A DNA stretch of 64,000 bases from Paenibacillus aurantius (GTDB taxonomy: Bacteria; Bacillota; Bacilli; Paenibacillales; NBRC-103111). The stretch spans positions 4,625,501 through 4,689,500 of the forward strand of contig NZ_CP130318.1 in the NCBI RefSeq assembly GCF_032268605.1, in the 5' to 3' direction. Below, in pieces: positions 43,968-52,737 of this stretch (positions within the stretch are counted from its first letter, which is position 1; every line of letters starts with the position of its first letter). Both the position numbers and the translations under genes were made by a program. The notes under the pieces are model-generated. The model ran no database searches. It worked only from the letters and a program-made list of their open reading frames with translations, and had not been told where the DNA came from.

Positions 43968-45596
43968 GTGGACATAAAAGTGATAAGAACCGTACTGATT
44001 CCCTTTATTTGCGTCTTCGTGAGCTTCGCTTCCTTAATTCTGGATAAGAGCCCGAGGCTGTGGCTGCTCTCCGCCTCCGTGGTTCTTTTGTCAACGGCTG
44101 TCATTTATCACAAGCGGATTCCTTATGCTTTCTGCTTCCAGCTGCTGTTTCTCGCTCTTTTTCATTGGGCCTCGAAGCTAAACTGGTCGGAGTCCCTCTA
44201 TTTTCTTCTCATTATCCTCAACATGCAGAAGAAGCCGACCTTCCTGAAGGTGATTCCGTATGCCCTCGGGTTTGCTCTGCTGTATACTTTTATCCGTCTC
44301 TCCTACGTTCCACTGACGAAGTACAATCTCCTCGTCTCCTTCTATGACATTCTGTCCTTCGTGATCATCGTGCTGTTCGTCCAGTACGTCTTCAATACCG
44401 AATGGCAGAAGAGGCAGCTTCAGAAAAGAAACCAGTTTCTCACCAATCACGACCCTCTCACCCGGCTCTACAATTACGACGGCTTCGTGCATTCCGTCAA
44501 CCAGCTCATCCGCAAAAAGAATTCCCCGTTTATCCTTCTTCTGCTGGACTTTCAGGATTTCCGCAGCGTCAATCACGTCAGCATCAGCAGCGGGAACGAG
44601 CTTTTGATGAATACGGCGCTCCTGCTGCAGACTTATTTTCCGAACGCGGTGTCCATCTCCCGCTATGCCGGCGACCGGTTCGCGCTCGTCCTGCCGGAGA
44701 AGGAGAACACAGCCGTCTGGATCCGCGAGCTGCTGGATTCCAAAACGCTCGGCTACGAGGTCACGTACAGCCTAACCCATTACCCCCGGGAGGCGTCGTC
44801 TCCCCAGTCAATGATTTCCCTTGCGGAGGACCGCCTGTTCCAGGAGAAAAGGAAGCTGTGGCTGAAGCGGGAGGAAGACCGGTTCCGGACGGAGAAGCTG
44901 AAGATTGTGGGTGAGCTCGCAGCGGGAATGGCCCACGAAATCCGCAATCCCCTCACGACGATGAAGGGCTTCATTCAGCTTGCCAAAAGCCAGAATTATA
45001 ACATCCAGCCCTGGTTCGACATCATCATGAACGAAATTCGCCGGATGAGCGAGCTGACGGCGGAATTTCTGCAGTTCTCGAAGCCCCATATCAGCAACAT
45101 GAAACCGGAGGCGGTGAACGGCTGCCTGGAACGGGCGTGGTTCCTGACGGAATCGCAGGCTGTTTCCAAGGGGCACCTTATTCATCTTGCCAACGTCGAC
45201 GATACCGTCCTCGTGCACATGGACCGGGACAAAATCATCCAGGTGCTGCTCAACCTGATCCGCAACGCCCTTGAGGCCATGGACGAGCCCGGTCATATTT
45301 ATATGGAGGCACGGGCCGAAGGTAGCGACATTGTAATTGCCATCGAGGATACGGGAAGCGGCATACCGGACAGTGAGCTCGGCGACATCTTTACCCCGTT
45401 CTATACGACCAAGGAAAATGGAACCGGCCTCGGCCTCTCCGTCTGTTACAAAATTATCCAGGATCACGGAGGCTCCTTGACCGTGCGCAGCAAGCTGGGA
45501 GAAGGCTCGGTCTTCATCATCCGGCTTCCGCTGGTTACGCTGCAGGAAATCCCCGGCGAATCTCCGGCTGTCGCGCTTCCCGTTGACGAGGAATAG
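43968..45596 (+). CDS. Membrane sensor kinase with degenerate GGDEF domain
   Basis: The 542-residue protein has about five membrane helices (residues 5-140), a GGDEF-like domain (about 155-305), then HisKA ([20 protein letters not shown]) and HATPase with intact N (NLIRNALEAM), G1 (DTGSGIP) and G2 (GTGLGLSV) boxes. The GGDEF motif itself reads AGDRF (RYAGDRFALV), so diguanylate cyclase activity is unlikely and it may only bind GTP or c-di-GMP. The kinase half resembles KinB/KinD-type sporulation kinases. The start is GTG 43968 after GGGAG. No response regulator is adjacent, so it is an orphan kinase. Confidence 0.88.
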   Translation: MDIKVIRTVLIPFICVFVSFASLILDKSPRLWLLSASVVLLSTAVIYHKRIPYAFCFQLLFLALFHWASKLNWSESLYFLLIILNMQKKPTFLKVIPYALGFALLYTFIRLSYVPLTKYNLLVSFYDILSFVIIVLFVQYVFNTEWQKRQLQKRNQFLTNHDPLTRLYNYDGFVHSVNQLIRKKNSPFILLLLDFQDFRSVNHVSISSGNELLMNTALLLQTYFPNAVSISRYAGDRFALVLPEKENTAVWIRELLDSKTLGYEVTYSLTHYPREASSPQSMISLAEDRLFQEKRKLWLKREEDRFRTEKLKIVGELAAGMAHEIRNPLTTMKGFIQLAKSQNYNIQPWFDIIMNEIRRMSELTAEFLQFSKPHISNMKPEAVNGCLERAWFLTESQAVSKGHLIHLANVDDTVLVHMDRDKIIQVLLNLIRNALEAMDEPGHIYMEARAEGSDIVIAIEDTGSGIPDSELGDIFTPFYTTKENGTGLGLSVCYKIIQDHGGSLTVRSKLGEGSVFIIRLPLVTLQEIPGESPAVALPVDEE

Positions 45597-45650
45597 CCAC
45601 AAGTCCGTCCTACCTGGTACCCATCTGGTATCTATTCCTTCGTCCTGCCT

Positions 45651-45679
45651 TTCTCAAGCGGCGGGGGGTATGCTATACT
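45651..45679 (+). promoter_or_regulatory. Promoter and possible operator of the GntR-SBP gene
   Basis: TTCTCA (45651-45656) and TG-C-TATACT (TATACT at 45674-45679) with a 17-nt spacer. Upstream a direct repeat of CTGGTA (45614-45630) may be an operator. Confidence 0.55.
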
Positions 45680-45723
45680 TATCCCAGCAAAATCCCTTTT
45701 GGTCTTAAACAAGGAGAAACCAG

Positions 45724-47127
45724 ATGAGCCATAAACCTGATCGGATCACCTTTCAAACGCGCTTTACGGAAATGGTCGCCGAGCTGCGCCGGGAAATTGT
45801 AACCGGTATCCGCCCCAAAGGAGACTATCTTCCTTCTGAGCTGACTTTAGCCGACCAATACAAGCTGAGCAAGAAGTCCGTACGCAAGGCTTTGGATATT
45901 CTCGTCGAGGAAGGCTTGATCACCAAGGTTCCCCGGGTGGGCAACCGGATCACCCCTCCCGATTCCCGCCAGACCGTTTCGCTTAAGCTGGGCTTGTACC
46001 CTTCTCTCGAGGGAGAAACGAGAATCTCCGAGCTGCTGGACCGGTTCCGGGCCGCCTACCCCTATATTCAGGTCGAAACGGTAGCGCTTCCTTATACCCA
46101 TTATCCCCATTCGGTGAAGGGCTACCTGGATAACCAGTGGCTGGATGTGATCTCCCTCAACAATTGGAATTTCCTTGAGACGATGGAGAATGATGCCCTC
46201 GACTACTTTGAGCCCCAGGAGCCCAGACCGGGCCATTACCCGTTTCTTCCCCCGGTTTTTACCGAGGGAGGCCGGATGTACGCCCAGCCCTTTATTTTCT
46301 CTCCCGTCATCCTATGCTATAACAAAAGCCTGCTCCGCCAGCTGGGGATCGCAGAGCCGGACAGCAGCTGGTCGTGGGACGACCTGAGGGCCTCCTCCTC
46401 CCGCATACGCCACGAGACGGAGCGGTTCGGCTTCTACGCCCACATTTCCTCCACCAACCGCTTTCCGATCGTCCTTCTGCAGGAGGAGTTCCGGTTCTCC
46501 TCTCCAGGCTCCGGATCCCCCTACGAGGATCCCCGTCTATGGGAAAGCCTGCGGGGCTTCCGCGACCTGATTTACAGCCAGGGGCTGTTCCCTTCGTTCC
46601 TGTCCGAGACGAACGCGGATGCGGAGAAGCTCTTCGCCCGGGAGAAGGCCGCCATGATCATGACGACCTACTACGGCTTGAAGTATTTGCGCGACCTGCC
46701 CTTTGCCTATGACCTCGCCCCTCTTCCCTATAACAAGAATGCGAAGACGCTGCTTCTGGTAACAGGGCTCGCGGTCAGCCGGCAGTCGGCTCATAAGGAC
46801 GCGGCCCGTCTGCTCGTGGACTTCCTGACCTCGGAGGAATCCCAGCTGGACATTAGGAAGCATACAATGACCTTGCCGGCGCACAAGGCTTCGGCGGAAT
46901 GGACGGGACCGGAGGAATTCGAACGGCCTTCCCGCTTTCACCTGTACCGGGAGATCATCCCCACCTTCAGCCGGTTCGAGGACTTGAATCTCCCCGTAAC
47001 CGAGCTGAGCCGCCTCCGCAACGAGCTGAACCTGTTCTGGTCCGGCCTGGAGGAGCCCGAGCCGGTCATGCAGCGCTTGAAGGAGCAGTACGACCGGAAG
47101 GTGGGGCAGGCGGCGGGATTGTCCTAG
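45724..47127 (+). CDS. GntR regulator fused to an extracellular-type solute-binding domain
   Basis: The 467-residue protein has a GntR winged HTH at the N-terminus (about 10-80, LPSELTLADQYKLSKKSVRK) and a type-1 periplasmic-binding fold in the rest (about 90-460; LKLGLYPSLEGETRISELLD, SPVILCYNKSLLRQLGI, EKAAMIMTTYYGLKYL). There is no signal peptide, so the sugar-binding domain works as a cytoplasmic effector domain. Fusions of this kind are known from Paenibacillus and relatives, usually beside a sugar ABC importer; none is adjacent here. ATG 45724 follows AAGGAGA. Confidence 0.9.
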   Translation: MSHKPDRITFQTRFTEMVAELRREIVTGIRPKGDYLPSELTLADQYKLSKKSVRKALDILVEEGLITKVPRVGNRITPPDSRQTVSLKLGLYPSLEGETRISELLDRFRAAYPYIQVETVALPYTHYPHSVKGYLDNQWLDVISLNNWNFLETMENDALDYFEPQEPRPGHYPFLPPVFTEGGRMYAQPFIFSPVILCYNKSLLRQLGIAEPDSSWSWDDLRASSSRIRHETERFGFYAHISSTNRFPIVLLQEEFRFSSPGSGSPYEDPRLWESLRGFRDLIYSQGLFPSFLSETNADAEKLFAREKAAMIMTTYYGLKYLRDLPFAYDLAPLPYNKNAKTLLLVTGLAVSRQSAHKDAARLLVDFLTSEESQLDIRKHTMTLPAHKASAEWTGPEEFERPSRFHLYREIIPTFSRFEDLNLPVTELSRLRNELNLFWSGLEEPEPVMQRLKEQYDRKVGQAAGLS

Positions 47128-47534
47128 CCCCTAGCCTCCCGGATCGGCTTCATCCGGCCTCAGCGCCGATGAAGCCCGTGCCTTATCCGTGAGTGAAGTA
47201 CAATTGCCTCGGCGCCACATGATTTGCATTTAAGGTCATGATCACGGTCCACTCCGCTGCGTCTCCCTTTTGACGGATTCCCCCACGCTTGTCTGCAAAC
47301 CCCGGTACTCCCTCCCTCTTCTACATGCAGGCGGACTGCCTCCACCTTTAGGGATTCCGGATAATGCTTAAAGGTTTGTCCTTGGATTGCCATAAAAAAT
47401 GCACCCCTATGTATTCATCGGTTTCCCCGTGGGGGTTCCAATGTCCATTTAAAAGGGGTGCGCTCTATCGCGGGAGACAGCGGTTTTTTTTCGGTTCGGA
47501 AAACAGAAGGCTATGTTCTCCTCCCTATTCCTTC
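47128..47534. other. Intergenic region with repeat element and IS remnant
   Basis: The 407-bp gap contains a GTGCCTTATCC element (47178-47188) and the decayed left part of an insertion sequence (47160-47462). I see no intact gene. Confidence 0.7.
47160..47462 (-). mobile_element. Truncated IS3-type insertion sequence: left end plus orfA remnant
   Basis: On the minus strand a frame from ATG 47393 begins QTFKHYPESLKVEAVRLHVE, the first helix of an IS3-type orfA transposase; after GG the similarity is lost, as after a frameshift, and no orfB or right end follows. Upstream, GCACCCC (47401-47407) and GGGGTGC (47454-47460) are inverted repeats around TTCCAATGTCCATT, resembling an IS terminus. It is a relic and not mobile by itself. 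Confidence 0.7.
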
Positions 47535-49475
47535 CTACAAGGCCTGCCGGATCACCTTCCCGTAATACCGCAGAGACAGGAAGCCGAAGACGGAATACAA
47601 GGCCGTGTAGAGAGCCATTACGACAAGCATCGGCGTCCACATTTCCGCGCCGAACAGAAACCAACCGGATTGAACGGCGAAGTAGCTGTGAAGCAGGCCG
47701 ACGGCCAGAGGAATGCCGAACTGGTACAGCTGCTTGATGGCAATGCCTTTAGTCATATCGCCTGATGTGTAGCCAAGCTTTCGCAAAATCGTGTAGCTCG
47801 GGGCTTCGCTCTCGCTCTCTTCCATCTGCTTGAAATAAAGGATGCAGCCGGAGGTGACCAGAAAGGCGAGCCCGAGAAAACCGACAATGAAGAGGATGAG
47901 CCCGGTCTGGTTCCTCTGGGAGAGGACAATTTCCAGCCGGGATTCGGCGGTCTCTCCCTTCTTGAAGGAGGTGGCTTGGAAGAAGCGATTGGCCTCATCA
48001 AGCTTGGCGTCATCCAAAATATCCAGTCCGATGGACAAGTCCACCTTCCGGTCGGAGCTCTTCAGCTTGGCGAACAGCGTCTCGTCAATGATGGCGGTTG
48101 GAAGCCCTCCGCCGATGAAGGTATAGGGAATGTAGAAATTTCGCTCCAGACCGGTGTATCTTAATGGAATCGAGGAGGTCCCGTCCTTCACTTGGGCGGT
48201 GCCCGACTTGTGAAAGGTCATAAATTTCTGCATAAGGTCGTTGTAGCCGCTCAATTTAAGCTCATCCGGAGCAAGGTCCGGTCCCTTCACGGACCGGTCG
48301 CTGATGACCGATAGAATCATGGTTTCCGATGTCCCGTCGGTTCGGGGCATGTTGAGATCGAGAATGGACCGAAGGTCCCATTCCGTCGTCATCACCTCGA
48401 TTCTTCTCTCTTCATAAGCGATGCCGGCTGCCTTCAAGGTGTTCTTGAACGTCTCCGCTGATTCCGGCGAGGTAAATGAAAAGTGCGCCGGCGACTGCTG
48501 CATGCCGATTTTCTCGGCGGAATAGTACGTAATGTAGCTTAGACAGAGCAGACCGATAGCCAGTGCCGACACGGTGGTAATGATCGTCAGGAGAAGCGAG
48601 TTCGATTTCATGCGGAACATGATGGAGCAGAGCGACAGCACTTCGTTAAGGGTCAGGTACCCTTTTTTCCTCTTCCGCAGAAAATTGGTCAGAAAGCTGA
48701 CCGACGTCTTGTAGAACAGATAGGTGCCCAATATGACGGAACCGAGTATGGCCAGCATGGCCATAAACAGGGTGTTGATCGTCGTAAAGCCGCCGTCGAA
48801 TAGGCGGTCCGACAGGGAGTAGCCGAAGATGATCAAAACAAGACCGGCCGGTCCTAGGCCCATCTCCAGCCGGGACAGCCTTCTTGCCCTGTCCTCCGTG
48901 GAAGAAACGACACGGAACAAGGAAAGAATCGTCTGCCGCCTTATGAATACGTAGTTCGTCAGAAGCATCAACAGAAAGATTCCGCTGAAGACGGCGGCCG
49001 TTTGGTATAGGGCCGGAACAGAGAAGTGCAGGGCGGCGACGCCCTCGATTCCCGAAATGCGGAACAGAAGCAGGAGCACCAGCTTGGAGACGGCGAAGCC
49101 GAGTCCGATCCCGGCTAGAAGCGAGCTGAAATAGAGGAGAAAGCTCTCCAGGCCGATCATTCGGAAAATGTCGCTCTTGGTCATGCCGATGAGCTGAAAC
49201 AGTCCGATTTCCTTGCTTCGCCTTTTGATAAACAACCGGTTAGCGTACAGCAGGAAAATACTTACAATCACCACCAGAAGCACGGATCCCGTACGGATCG
49301 CAGCCGTCCCTTTCACAGAGCCCTCGGTAATATCCAGAGCCGGGTCATACTGAAGCGTGACGAAGGCGAAATATAAGGCGGCACTGAAGACAAGCGCGAA
49401 AACGTACAAAGAATAACTGGAGAAATTCTTCTTCAGGCTCCGGAGGATGAATTCAGTTCGGTTCAACTGTAACAC
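47535..49475 (-). CDS. BceB-type ABC permease (FtsX-like, antimicrobial peptide detoxification)
   Basis: The 646-residue protein has ten predicted membrane helices with two FtsX-like regions and a large extracytoplasmic domain between helices 7 and 8 (about 310-510), the hallmark of BceB/VraG permeases. It contains [20 protein letters not shown], the usual FtsX signature. BceB works with BceA to release lantibiotics or bacitracin from lipid II-cycle targets and also acts as the sensor for BceS. The GTG start at 49475 overlaps the end of the ATPase gene by 23 nt; TTG 49466 is an alternative. Confidence 0.92.
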   Translation of the reverse strand: MLQLNRTEFILRSLKKNFSSYSLYVFALVFSAALYFAFVTLQYDPALDITEGSVKGTAAIRTGSVLLVVIVSIFLLYANRLFIKRRSKEIGLFQLIGMTKSDIFRMIGLESFLLYFSSLLAGIGLGFAVSKLVLLLLFRISGIEGVAALHFSVPALYQTAAVFSGIFLLMLLTNYVFIRRQTILSLFRVVSSTEDRARRLSRLEMGLGPAGLVLIIFGYSLSDRLFDGGFTTINTLFMAMLAILGSVILGTYLFYKTSVSFLTNFLRKRKKGYLTLNEVLSLCSIMFRMKSNSLLLTIITTVSALAIGLLCLSYITYYSAEKIGMQQSPAHFSFTSPESAETFKNTLKAAGIAYEERRIEVMTTEWDLRSILDLNMPRTDGTSETMILSVISDRSVKGPDLAPDELKLSGYNDLMQKFMTFHKSGTAQVKDGTSSIPLRYTGLERNFYIPYTFIGGGLPTAIIDETLFAKLKSSDRKVDLSIGLDILDDAKLDEANRFFQATSFKKGETAESRLEIVLSQRNQTGLILFIVGFLGLAFLVTSGCILYFKQMEESESEAPSYTILRKLGYTSGDMTKGIAIKQLYQFGIPLAVGLLHSYFAVQSGWFLFGAEMWTPMLVVMALYTALYSVFGFLSLRYYGKVIRQAL

Positions 49476-50217
49476 CGCCTAACACGCCCTGGGTTTTCAT
49501 GATATCCTGAAAAAATTGCTGCCGGGTCTGATCTCCTTTGTTCAGCTGCGTATACACCAGCCCGTCCTTAATGAAGACAACCCGCCCGCTGTAGGAAGCC
49601 GCAACGGGGTCGTGGGTCACCATGACGATGGTGGCGCGGCGGTCCCGGTTCAGTAGGCTCAGCTTGTGAAGCAAATCGGAGGCGGACTTGGAATCGAGGG
49701 CTCCCGTAGGCTCGTCGGCGAAGATCAGACTCGGTTCATGAATGAAGGCGCGCGCCGCGGACGTCCGCTGCTTCTGTCCGCCTGATATTTCGTTCGGGTA
49801 TTTGTCCTGTACCGCCAGAATACCGAGCTCCTCCGCTATTTCCTCGAATTTCATAAGAGCCTGCTTTCTAGGCAAACGCGTGAGAGAGAGCGGCAGGAGC
49901 ACGTTCTCCTTTACGGTCAGCGTGTCGAGCAGATGATATTCCTGAAAAAGGAAGCCGAGGTGCCTCTTGCGGAATTCTGCGAGCTGCTTCTCCTTCATGG
50001 CCGTCATTTCGGTTCCTTGTATCGTAATGGTTCCCAGGCTGGCCTTATCAATGGAGGAAAGGACATTAAGCAGCGTGGTTTTGCCCGATCCGGACGCCCC
50101 CATAATGCTCACGAACTCTCCTTCGTCCATGCGCAGGTCGATCCCCTTCAGAACCTCCTGCTTGTTGAACTTGGTGCCGAAGCTTTTATGAATCTTAACG
50201 GCTTCGAGAATAGGCAT
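49453..50217 (-). CDS. BceA-type ABC transporter ATP-binding protein
   Basis: The 254-residue protein has Walker A ([20 protein letters not shown]), [20 protein letters not shown], signature [16 protein letters not shown] and Walker [15 protein letters not shown], all typical of MacB/BceA-type ATPases. It is the first gene of the transporter pair. ATG 50217 follows AAGGAGTCG. A TATAAT box with a poor -35 and a BceR-type palindrome lie upstream, so it is probably activated by the response regulator encoded upstream. Confidence 0.94.
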   Translation of the reverse strand: MPILEAVKIHKSFGTKFNKQEVLKGIDLRMDEGEFVSIMGASGSGKTTLLNVLSSIDKASLGTITIQGTEMTAMKEKQLAEFRKRHLGFLFQEYHLLDTLTVKENVLLPLSLTRLPRKQALMKFEEIAEELGILAVQDKYPNEISGGQKQRTSAARAFIHEPSLIFADEPTGALDSKSASDLLHKLSLLNRDRRATIVMVTHDPVAASYSGRVVFIKDGLVYTQLNKGDQTRQQFFQDIMKTQGVLGGVTVEPN

Positions 50218-50249
50218 GGTTGTCGACTCCTTTGGCTTGATATAACTCC

Positions 50250-50255
50250 ATTATA
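50250..50255 (-). promoter_or_regulatory. -10 box of the bceA-type gene
   Basis: TATAAT on the minus strand, 33 nt upstream of the ATG. The -35 position has GGAGAT, far from consensus, as expected for a promoter needing an activator. Confidence 0.7.
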
Positions 50256-50303
50256 GAGGGAGAGCGGGGCCATCTCCTTCGATCGGCCTAACAAATAAGA
50301 AAA

Positions 50304-50327
50304 GCATGTGACATTGTTGTCACATGC
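50304..50327 (-). promoter_or_regulatory. BceR-type operator palindrome
   Basis: GCATGTGACA (50304-50313) and TGTCACATGC (50318-50327) form a perfect dyad with a 4-nt centre and contain TGACA-N4-TGTCA, which fits the known BceR-like consensus TNACA-N4-TGTNA. It lies about 50 bp upstream of the -10 and overlaps the kinase stop codon. On the minus strand the dyad is followed by TTTTCTT, so it may also act as a terminator. Confidence 0.75.
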
Positions 50328-51324
50328 CGGTGATTTCGCTGTAAGCATTGCGGCGGGCAAAAAGCAGCGTGAAGGTGGACCCTTCCCCCCGCCGGGACGC
50401 GGCCTGAAGGGTGATCCCGAGAGGCTCGGCCGCTTGGCGGGACAAATACAAGCCCATTCCCGTGGCCGCGGTCCCGTCGTGCCGGGAGGTCGAGGTGAAG
50501 CCCTTGTCGAAGATACGCGTAAGGTCCCTCGGGTCGATTCCCCTTCCGTGATCCGTTATTTGTATTACCGGGTGCTCATCCCTCCAGCAGCTTCGGATGA
50601 CAATGTCCGAGGCTTCGCTGTATTTGACCGCGTTCGTCAGCAGCTGGCGGAGGATGAAGGAGAGCCATTTGGCGTCGCTCCATACCTCGGTTACCTCCAG
50701 CCGCAGGTCGAAGCCGATTCCCTTCGCCATGCACCATGCCTGCAGGGTCCGGATCTCGTGATGGAGAATCGTTTCCAGGTCGACCTTCTCGATATACAGA
50801 TCGTTCTCGATAAACGTGATCCGCTTCTGGTGCAGCTGCTGGTCGAGCAGCAAATGGATGCGCAGCCATTCATAGGTCAGCTGGCTTTTTAAGGGTCCGG
50901 ATTCCATACGTCCGATCATGAGATGCATAGCCGTCAGCGGGGTTTTGACCTCGTGAATCCAGGAAAGCAGCTCGTCCTTCTCCCGTTCCACGGCCGTAAG
51001 GTGGCGGGAAGCCAGCTGTCTTAGGCGGTCAGCCTGATCGGTGATCGTCCCGGCCGCAAGTTCTTCAAAGGGACTGGACGGCTTTGCGATTGTGGCAGTA
51101 TCCCAATTGTTTTCCCGATCTGCCAAGCTTCGATAGAATCGGGTCTCCTTGGGATAGCGGAGCAGGAGAAAGCCAGCGAAGAAGAGAAGGGAGAGGAATA
51201 CGAAGTAGCCCGCGGAAGCAAGAGAGACGGCTGGGTCCAGATAAGCCAGGAAAAGAAACAGAAGCTGAACGGACAGAACTAACGCGATCCAACTGAGCCT
51301 TTCCCGTACGAATCGTTTAATCAT
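50320..51324 (-). CDS. BceS-type intramembrane-sensing histidine kinase
   Basis: The 334-residue kinase has two membrane helices (about 12-30 and 36-55) joined by only a few residues, a DHp domain with the phospho-acceptor in LLSWIHEVKTPLTAMHLMI and HATPase motifs (QLLTNAVKYSEAS, DHGRGIDP, GMGLYLSRQA). Such kinases have no sensor domain and get their signal from the BceAB transporter. The ATG overlaps the response-regulator gene by 8 nt. Downstream lies the promoter of the transporter genes. Confidence 0.92.
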   Translation of the reverse strand: MIKRFVRERLSWIALVLSVQLLFLFLAYLDPAVSLASAGYFVFLSLLFFAGFLLLRYPKETRFYRSLADRENNWDTATIAKPSSPFEELAAGTITDQADRLRQLASRHLTAVEREKDELLSWIHEVKTPLTAMHLMIGRMESGPLKSQLTYEWLRIHLLLDQQLHQKRITFIENDLYIEKVDLETILHHEIRTLQAWCMAKGIGFDLRLEVTEVWSDAKWLSFILRQLLTNAVKYSEASDIVIRSCWRDEHPVIQITDHGRGIDPRDLTRIFDKGFTSTSRHDGTAATGMGLYLSRQAAEPLGITLQAASRRGEGSTFTLLFARRNAYSEITGM

Positions 51325-52024
51325 ACAAGGTCTCCTGGTCTACCGCCCGATAGCCCTGACCGATTTTGGTTTCAATAAAAGACTCCAGTCCCAGCTCTTC
51401 CAGCCGTTTGCGCAGCCGGTTTACGTTCACGGTCAACGTATTGTCGCTGATGAACCGCTTATCCTCCCACAGGCTGTGAATGAGGTGATCGCGCGAAACG
51501 ATCCGGTTCTTCTGCTCCAGGAGGAGCTTCAGGATGAAGATTTCATTGCGGGTCAGCTCAATGGATCCCCGATCGTTGGTAACGGTGTTTTTTTCGTAGT
51601 CGACGGCGGCCCCGCACCAGGTTTTGAGTTGAACGGGTTCGGTATTGTAGTTATAGACACGGCGCAGGGTCGCTTGGATCTTTGCAACCAGCACCTCAAA
51701 ATGGAACGGCTTCTGGATGTAATCGTCCGCTCCGAGCTGCATGGACATCACAATGTCGGTCGGATGATCGCGGGAGGATAGGAAAAGGATCGGAACATTC
51801 GACACCGACCGGATCATCCGGCACCAATGGAAGCCGTCAAACTTCGGAAGCTGGATGTCGATGATGACAAGATCCGGCTGGACCGCTGAGAATTCCTGGA
51901 GGACCGTACGGAAATCTTTAATGCCATGCACTTCGTACTCCCAATGAGAGAGACGTTTTTGGATTTCGGCGAACAAAGTCGCATCGTCTTCAATAAGCAG
52001 CAATTGGAACAAAGAAATCACCAC
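51317..52024 (-). CDS. BceR-type OmpR family response regulator
   Basis: The 235-residue protein has a receiver (LLLIEDDATLFAEIQKRL, phospho-Asp in LVIIDIQLPKFDG, K in DDYIQKPFHF) and a winged-helix domain (TRNEIFILKLLLEQKNRIVS, DNTLTVNVNRLRKRLEELGL). In Bce systems it activates bceAB through a TNACA-N4-TGTNA site, one of which is at 50304-50327. The likely start is GTG 52024 after AGGTGTG; a TTG inside is possible. It begins the four-gene Bce-type module. Confidence 0.93.
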   Translation of the reverse strand: MVISLFQLLLIEDDATLFAEIQKRLSHWEYEVHGIKDFRTVLQEFSAVQPDLVIIDIQLPKFDGFHWCRMIRSVSNVPILFLSSRDHPTDIVMSMQLGADDYIQKPFHFEVLVAKIQATLRRVYNYNTEPVQLKTWCGAAVDYEKNTVTNDRGSIELTRNEIFILKLLLEQKNRIVSRDHLIHSLWEDKRFISDNTLTVNVNRLRKRLEELGLESFIETKIGQGYRAVDQETLYD

Positions 52025-52402
52025 ACCTGTTTTCGGTTGAAGGACCGCTACTTCCTCCCTGCCCGGGTCCTTTTATCTTGCAAGGCAGGTCCACTAAAGT
52101 GTAACATCCGCGTTTTCGAAAGGGAAATCCTCTTCACGGGAACGGGTAATGGAACGGTCCCTTTCGCTTCGCCTTTTCATCCTGGAACAAAGGAAACCCG
52201 ACGGCTCCGAAGAGCCCCGGGCTTCTGTGTGGGAAGCAGGGGAAGCATCCGCGCCGGCGGTTCCGCCGGTACGACCCCATGGGGTTATTCCAATGTCCAT
52301 TATAAGGGATGCACCCTAAATTCCGTCTGGCTGGCTTTTTACCGGTTTGCCGCTCTCGGCCGCGGGTTTGACTTCCTTGCCCCCGGATTTCACCGGTAAC
52401 GC
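52025..52402. other. Gap upstream of the Bce module
   Basis: The 378-bp gap holds the solo IS end (52277-52317) and presumably the promoter of the response regulator (a TACACT box on the minus strand near 52100). No gene is seen. Confidence 0.5.
52277..52317 (-). mobile_element. Solo IS-end remnant matching the left IS remnant
   Basis: CCCCATGGGGTTATTCCAAT continuing to GGATGCACC resembles 47428-47462: both share TTCCAATGTCCATT, a CCCCRTGGGG motif and a GGGRTGCRC end. It has the same orientation as the remnant at 47160-47462 and lies on the other side of the Bce module. Confidence 0.55.
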
Positions 52403-52708
52403 TTAAGAAAGACACTCTTCCTCCACCAGGCGGATCAGCTCCTTCATCTTCTCCAGGGAAGGAACCAGCGACAGGAAATAGTAGCGCTGGGTGCCCTGCC
52501 GCTCCAAGGCCACCAGGCCGGTCTCCCTCATGATCTTGAGATGATGGGAGATCGCCGGACGGGACAGGCGGGAATGCTCCGCGATTTCGTTCACGCTGAG
52601 CCGCTCCTTCTCCGCCAGAAGCAGGATAATGTCCTGCCGGGCCGGGTCGCTCAGCGCCTGGAACAGAGGAATGCAGGAGCGGAACGTCTCCATGGCCCTT
52701 TGGCCCAT
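52403..52708 (-). CDS. ArsR family winged-helix repressor
   Basis: The 101-residue protein has the ArsR fold: FQALSDPARQDIILLLAEKE, then VNEIAEHSRLSRPAISHHLK (recognition helix) and the wing ERQGTQRYYFLS. It lacks the CxC metal site of ArsR/SmtB, so it probably does not sense metals. ATG 52708 follows AAGGAGG. It lies 29 nt after the SDR gene and is co-transcribed with it; it is likely to repress the unit through the 40-bp dyad at 53541-53580. Confidence 0.9.
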   Translation of the reverse strand: MGQRAMETFRSCIPLFQALSDPARQDIILLLAEKERLSVNEIAEHSRLSRPAISHHLKIMRETGLVALERQGTQRYYFLSLVPSLEKMKELIRLVEEECLS

Positions 52709-52737
52709 AGCGGTCGCCTCCTTTCCTTAACGCGGAG

